DNA from: Chloroflexota bacterium | GTDB lineage: Bacteria > Chloroflexota > Anaerolineae > Promineifilales > Promineifilaceae | DNA length: 23,825 nt | Direction: 5' to 3' | NCBI GenBank assembly: GCA_008501785.1 | Contig: QQUD01000979.1 | Span: forward strand, 1 to 23,825 | Shown here: in pieces, positions 20,669 to 23,825 of the stretch | Numbering within the stretch: the first letter of the stretch is position 1 | How the letters are laid out: each line of letters opens with the position of its first letter | Position numbers and translations under genes: made by a program | The notes under the pieces: generated by a model | Seen by the model: only the letters and a program-made list of their open reading frames with translations | The model's database searches: none | What the model was told of the DNA's origin: nothing

Positions 20669-22540
20669 TTAATTTTGGGCCAACAATAAACGGTAAAGCG
20701 TTCGCTGTGCCAGAATGTCACTGCTGATGACGCCGGTTACGCCATGCTCTGTGACAACAGGCATGGCGGAAATTTCGTAATACTCCAACTTGCGCAGCAC
20801 ATCCAAAATAGTTTCATCAAGACAGGCCGCAATCACTTCTCGGGTCATGATGTCAGATATGGGCGCATCTTCAGGGCGACCGGTTGCGGCTGCCTGGGTC
20901 ACATTCCAGGCCGTGACAACACCGGTCAGCTCATTTTGGTTGGAAACAACAGCCAGCAAATCACCTTTTTCAGCGATAAGTGTTTTAGCTGCTTCGCGGA
21001 TGGTTTCTGTTTCCTGGATGATCGGAATCGAAGCCATCACGTCGGCAACTGTGCGGTCACTTTCGCTGGCTTTGATGCGATTGATGCCGATTTGTTCGGC
21101 TGCTTCGCAGGGCAGTAGATCGGGGTCTGCTACCAGAAGAGAAACAAGCTCCTTCATGTTGCGACGAATCACGCGCTGTACCCATGCTTCGCCAGCGATG
21201 CGCCGTTTTTCAGCCAGCGCCGCGAAATCATCTGCATGTGCTGCCAGCCATTGATCGACGGCTTCTTTGTTTCCCAGCATTTCATCTGGGATTTTTAGGT
21301 GATCGGGGGCTTTAATCAGATGTTCTTGAGCGGCAAAGATGACGCCGCCAGAGTTGACGAGGAAGTCGGTAGCGATGAGCACGCCTTTTTGCCAGTAGAC
21401 GCTGCGCTCCATGCGGGCACGGGCAGCGCGTCGTGCTGGGTCGGGTGAGTAGGTGTTGGCCCCTTCGACAATCATGGCCCAGTCGCCCATGCGGTTGATG
21501 GTCATTGAAGGATGGCTGCTTTCATCAACATCGAGGTAGTTGGCGATGGGAGCCGCTGGCACCAGACAAAACGCAGATTCTCGCAGCAGGTCATCGCTGT
21601 TGTTTGAGAATTTAGTATCACCCTGTTTCACGCCTTTTAGCCGTTCTTGGAAATAGGGTTGAGCGACGACACCCTGTTCACACTGCATTTGCATCAAGTC
21701 TGACACGGGGAGGCTATCTTTGTTGAAAATGTAGCCAGTGGCGTCGCTAATGCCCGTGATGCGTGGCTGCTGGTCGGAAGCCGAGTTGGTGAGAATACGG
21801 GCAACATGGGTGCCGACTGCGCCAAATCCTTGAATGAGAACCGTCAAATCCTGCCGGTCTGGGACGTGCAGATTGGCGAATTGGGGTAGGCTGCGCAGTT
21901 TGGGCATCTCTTCGAGCAGGGTATCGATGGCGACAACGACGCTTTGAGCTGCGCCACCCAACTGATCGATGCGGTTGCCACCCATATCGGCCGTTTTTGA
22001 CAGCGCATTGTTCAGCCCGTTTTCGATGGCAATGGTGCGCAAATCCTGGTCATTGGTGCCAACATCGGGTCCTGGCAGGTAAATGTCGCGGTACCGGCTG
22101 ATGAGGTGGGCAAATCCGCGAATGATCTCGGTGTGTTCTGTGGGAGTCAGGTCGCGGTCTGGGCGAACAATGCCGCTTTTGCCGCCACCGTAAGGCAGAT
22201 CGGCGGCGGCGTTTTTGAGGGTCATGCCGCGAGCCAGGTTGTGAATGGCGGCGGGGGTGACGGTGGGCAACATGCGAATGCCGCCCATTGAGGGCCGTCC
22301 CATTGCCATGTTGTCTACGACCAGATAGCCACCAATTTCCAACGGCGACTCTTCGTCCCACATGCAGACAACGAGGTGGGGGCCTAATTTATCAACTTCG
22401 ATACTGAGCCGTTTCAAACGGTCAACGTCCAGGGGGCTAAATTCCAGGTAGCGTGCAGAACCGTCCTTTTCCAGGCGATTTTGCAAGGTTTGTTCGGGCA
22501 AGACTTCTTGTAAAAATGCTTTCATGCGGGTTGGGATCAT
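20669..22540 (-). CDS. Glutamate-dehydrogenase family enzyme fused to a C-terminal CBS pair
   Basis: Residues 1-470 are a Glu/Leu/Phe/Val dehydrogenase: substrate-site GGIRM (86-90), K109 in MTLKN, catalytic-region K121 in PYGGGKSGI, LPGPDVGTND (155-164) and the dinucleotide fold GFGAVGTHVA (238-247). NSGGVIFA at 396-403 is also typical. Residues about 497-550 and 560-615 are two CBS domains (TVADVMASIPIIQE, then ISDIMTREVIAACLDET, with MPVVTEHGVTGVISSDIL). Usual GDH is about 420-450 aa. CBS pairs often bind adenine nucleotides, so allosteric control of amination/deamination by energy charge is inferred. AAGGAG (22548-22553) precedes the ATG by 7 nt. An Lrp-type gene upstream may regulate it. 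Whether the substrate is glutamate or a branched-chain amino acid is uncertain. Confidence 0.87.
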   Translation of the reverse strand: MIPTRMKAFLQEVLPEQTLQNRLEKDGSARYLEFSPLDVDRLKRLSIEVDKLGPHLVVCMWDEESPLEIGGYLVVDNMAMGRPSMGGIRMLPTVTPAAIHNLARGMTLKNAAADLPYGGGKSGIVRPDRDLTPTEHTEIIRGFAHLISRYRDIYLPGPDVGTNDQDLRTIAIENGLNNALSKTADMGGNRIDQLGGAAQSVVVAIDTLLEEMPKLRSLPQFANLHVPDRQDLTVLIQGFGAVGTHVARILTNSASDQQPRITGISDATGYIFNKDSLPVSDLMQMQCEQGVVAQPYFQERLKGVKQGDTKFSNNSDDLLRESAFCLVPAAPIANYLDVDESSHPSMTINRMGDWAMIVEGANTYSPDPARRAARARMERSVYWQKGVLIATDFLVNSGGVIFAAQEHLIKAPDHLKIPDEMLGNKEAVDQWLAAHADDFAALAEKRRIAGEAWVQRVIRRNMKELVSLLVADPDLLPCEAAEQIGINRIKASESDRTVADVMASIPIIQETETIREAAKTLIAEKGDLLAVVSNQNELTGVVTAWNVTQAAATGRPEDAPISDIMTREVIAACLDETILDVLRKLEYYEISAMPVVTEHGVTGVISSDILAQRTLYRLLLAQN

Positions 22541-22560
22541 AGGGTAACTCCTTGAAAGAA

Positions 22561-22640
22561 ATTAACGCAAAGGTGCAAAGGGACAAAGGGCAAAGGAAGA
22601 AGGGATGAACGTCTCTGTTTCCTCGGCGGTCTTTGCGGTG
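22561..22640. repeat. GCAAAGG repeat in the leader of the GDH-CBS gene
   Basis: CGCAAAGG, TGCAAAGGG, ACAAAGGG and GCAAAGG units run in tandem, followed by the partly complementary CGGTCTTTGCGG. It lies in the 252-bp gap between the Lrp-type gene and the GDH-CBS gene, where regulatory sites would be expected. No clear promoter was seen. Confidence 0.5.
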
Positions 22641-22792
22641 AGTTTTCAGATTTAGCAGTGGGAAGCTATTTATGAAAACGATGTTTAAAGATTGAAGGCG
22701 AAGCCGCGATGGGGTATTTGGTTGTGTGGTTTGGTTTTGACTCCCAGATGGTGTTTTAGATTTTGCACTATCTGGCACTAGTTTTGCATAAA

Positions 22793-23287
22793 TTAACCTC
22801 CAATGGGTTGTAGGGGTAAAGTTGTTGTGGTTTTGATGGTGGATAAAACCAGACTGGTGTAAATATGGCCGACGCCTGAGATGGGTGTGAGCCGGTTGAC
22901 AATGAATTGTTCTAGCTCTTTGCGTGTGCGTACGATTACTTTTAGCAGATAATCGAATTCACCAGTGACATGATGACACTCAAGCACTTCGGGCATATCG
23001 ACGATGGCGGTGCGGAAGTTTTTTAAGGCTTCACTTTGATGCATTTCCAGGTTAATGCGGATGAAACAGGTCATTTCGTAGCCAACTTTCTCCTGATCGA
23101 GTAGTGCAACGAATTCGCGGATGTATCCTTTTTCGGATAGCCTTTTGACGCGGGTGTGCGTCGCGGGTGGTGACAGATTGATTTTTTGAGCCAGTTCGAC
23201 GTTACTGATACGGCCGTTTTGCTGCACCTCCTGCAAAATGACAATATCGATCTCATCTAGCTCTGTAGCATGTGAATATATTAGCAT
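22793..23287 (-). CDS. Lrp/AsnC family transcriptional regulator
   Basis: A 164-aa regulator, the normal size for the family. The N-terminal helix-turn-helix (about 9-60) reads LDEIDIVILQEVQQNGRISN, VELAQKINLSPPATHTRVKRL, SEKGYI. The C-terminal RAM ligand-binding domain (about 72-150) includes EVLECHHVTGEFDYLLKVIV, the usual G-x-x-D-Y/F segment. Such proteins sense amino acids and act as dimers or octamers. The position just upstream of, and codirectional with, the glutamate-dehydrogenase-type gene suggests control of that gene. The AACGGCCGTT variant at 23209 encodes Asn-Gly-Arg. A TATACT box lies about 32 nt before the ATG. Confidence 0.9.
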   Translation of the reverse strand: MLIYSHATELDEIDIVILQEVQQNGRISNVELAQKINLSPPATHTRVKRLSEKGYIREFVALLDQEKVGYEMTCFIRINLEMHQSEALKNFRTAIVDMPEVLECHHVTGEFDYLLKVIVRTRKELEQFIVNRLTPISGVGHIYTSLVLSTIKTTTTLPLQPIGG

Positions 23288-23318
23288 AAACAGCCCCTTT
23301 TATTCAATGATATTTTGT

Positions 23319-23324
23319 AGTATA
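23319..23324 (-). promoter_or_regulatory. Candidate -10 box for the Lrp-type gene
   Basis: On the - strand this reads TATACT, close to the sigma-70 consensus, about 32 nt upstream of the ATG at 23287. No convincing -35 box is seen at the proper distance, so the call is weak. Confidence 0.25.
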
Positions 23325-23576
23325 AGGAATATTCAAAATAAACGAAAGAATAGACGGGTGAATGCGTTTATTAATTTATTGAGTGGGTGTATTGAAATAA
23401 GGTGGAACCGAAGATTTGAAACCGTTCAGAATTTGGGTGAAGCATTTGAATAGCGAAATGGATATTAGACTGATGTATACGAGTACCCCCATTGAGTTCT
23501 TGAGAGCGTCATGTTATCATGTTCTCAACATTGTTATTCCTCATTGATGAAAAAAGTACCGATTCAGGTCCTGGGG

Positions 23577-23622
23577 AGATTGGACCAATTTACCCTCTTT
23601 TTTCAGAAAAGTGGTCCAATCT
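23577..23622. repeat. Hairpin sharing its arm with 18346-18378
   Basis: AGATTGGACCA (23577-23587) and TGGTCCAATCT (23612-23622) are exact reverse complements with a 24-nt loop containing a polypyrimidine run. TGGTCCAATCT also occurs at 18350-18360. It lies 71 bp upstream of the SnoaL-like gene. Confidence 0.65.
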
Positions 23623-23693
23623 AAATAATCACAGAAAAGAATATAGGTGATACCTGATAGCTGAATGCCGACAGCTATCAATGGAGAAATTCC

Positions 23694-23825
23694 ATGAGTG
23701 ATATTGAAAAGAACAAGGCATTTGTGCGGAGGGCGATGCATGCCCTTAATCAGGAGAATTGGGATGAATTGATTGGTGAATTTAGTCCATCCTTGGAAGC
23801 CACCGCCGCGTTTCTCGAACAACAT
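23694..23825 (+). CDS. SnoaL/NTF2-like protein, N-terminal part (runs off the window)
   Basis: The first 44 codons are open to the window edge: MSDIEKNKAFVRRAMHALNQ followed by ENWDELIGEFSPSLE. GGAG (23683-23686) lies 7 nt before the ATG. The pattern of an N-terminal helix with K-x-x-V-R-R, then a short loop with N-x-x-x-D/W-D-E-L, is typical of the SnoaL-like/NTF2-fold ester cyclase family. Those are small alpha+beta-barrel proteins with varied enzymatic or binding roles. The main domain is outside the window, so this is a tentative family call. It is divergent from the Lrp-type gene. Confidence 0.5.
   Translation, partial: MSDIEKNKAFVRRAMHALNQENWDELIGEFSPSLEATAAFLEQH

Larger units (their letters stand above)
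23288..23693. other. AT-rich interval between the Lrp-type gene and the SnoaL-like gene
   Basis: A divergent promoter region of 406 bp with no credible gene. It contains a candidate -10 box for the - strand (TATACT, 23319-23324) near an AT-rich GAATATTC palindrome, and a hairpin at 23577-23622. Nothing else is recognisable. Confidence 0.6.

Noticed and set aside
22541..22792. Riboswitch in the GDH-CBS leader
   Set aside because: No known riboswitch motif can be recognised; the sequence is mostly GCAAAGG repeats.
23541..23825. Reverse-strand frame opposite the SnoaL-like start
   Set aside because: The + strand frame has a ribosome site and family-like sequence; the reverse frame runs through a hairpin and looks like a shadow.

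Overview
The window reads as one contiguous piece of a bacterial chromosome of moderate GC content, probably an uncultured anaerobic member of the Chloroflexota (Anaerolineae-like). This rests on gene content: Wood-Ljungdahl accessory genes, a TupA-type tungstate binding protein, and intergenic spaces filled with short hairpin repeats. It is an inference, because no rRNA or other phylogenetic marker is present. No rRNA, tRNA, CRISPR array, transposase or phage gene was seen.

Left part (1-7498, all + strand): the end of a CoA-binding-domain protein, then a Wood-Ljungdahl maturation block. The block holds a RACo-type corrinoid protein activator (acsV-like), the methyltetrahydrofolate:corrinoid methyltransferase acsE, a DUF3786 protein, an alpha/alpha-toroid protein and two different CooC-type nickel-insertion ATPases. 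A squalene/phytoene synthase family gene follows. The catalytic acetyl-CoA synthase, CODH and CoFeSP genes are not in the window and may lie upstream.

Middle (7499-11778): a gene-poor 0.7-kb stretch with hairpins and a decayed reading frame, a MacB/LolD-type ABC ATPase overlapping a double-FtsX permease, and a second gene-poor stretch with a large inverted repeat and a truncated frame.

Second operon (11779-18294, - strand; transcription runs right to left): a GntR-type regulator with a molybdate-binding-like domain and a 10-bp-arm palindrome over its start codon, a TupA-like tungstate/molybdate-binding lipoprotein with an extra C-terminal domain, a short TiaS-like protein, a fused double ECF ATPase, EcfT, a membrane-anchored protein resembling the extra TupA domain, and an integral-membrane S-component-like protein. 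The tight spacing suggests one system. An ECF-type transporter combined with a TupA-type binding protein is the best candidate here for an undescribed uptake system, perhaps for Mo/W or a related cofactor.

Right part (18388-23287, - strand): an uncharacterised 421-aa protein, panB, a glutamate-dehydrogenase family enzyme fused to a C-terminal CBS pair, and an Lrp/AsnC regulator just upstream of it. The window ends in the start of a SnoaL/NTF2-like gene on the + strand.

Two genome-wide style signals run through everything. First, the palindrome AACGGCCGTT occurs 16 times exactly, always inside genes and in 15 of 16 cases read as Thr-Ala-Val; base composition tends to flip from G-rich to C-rich across it. 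Second, most intergenic gaps, and two places inside acsV, carry hairpin or G-rich-then-C-rich repeat elements.
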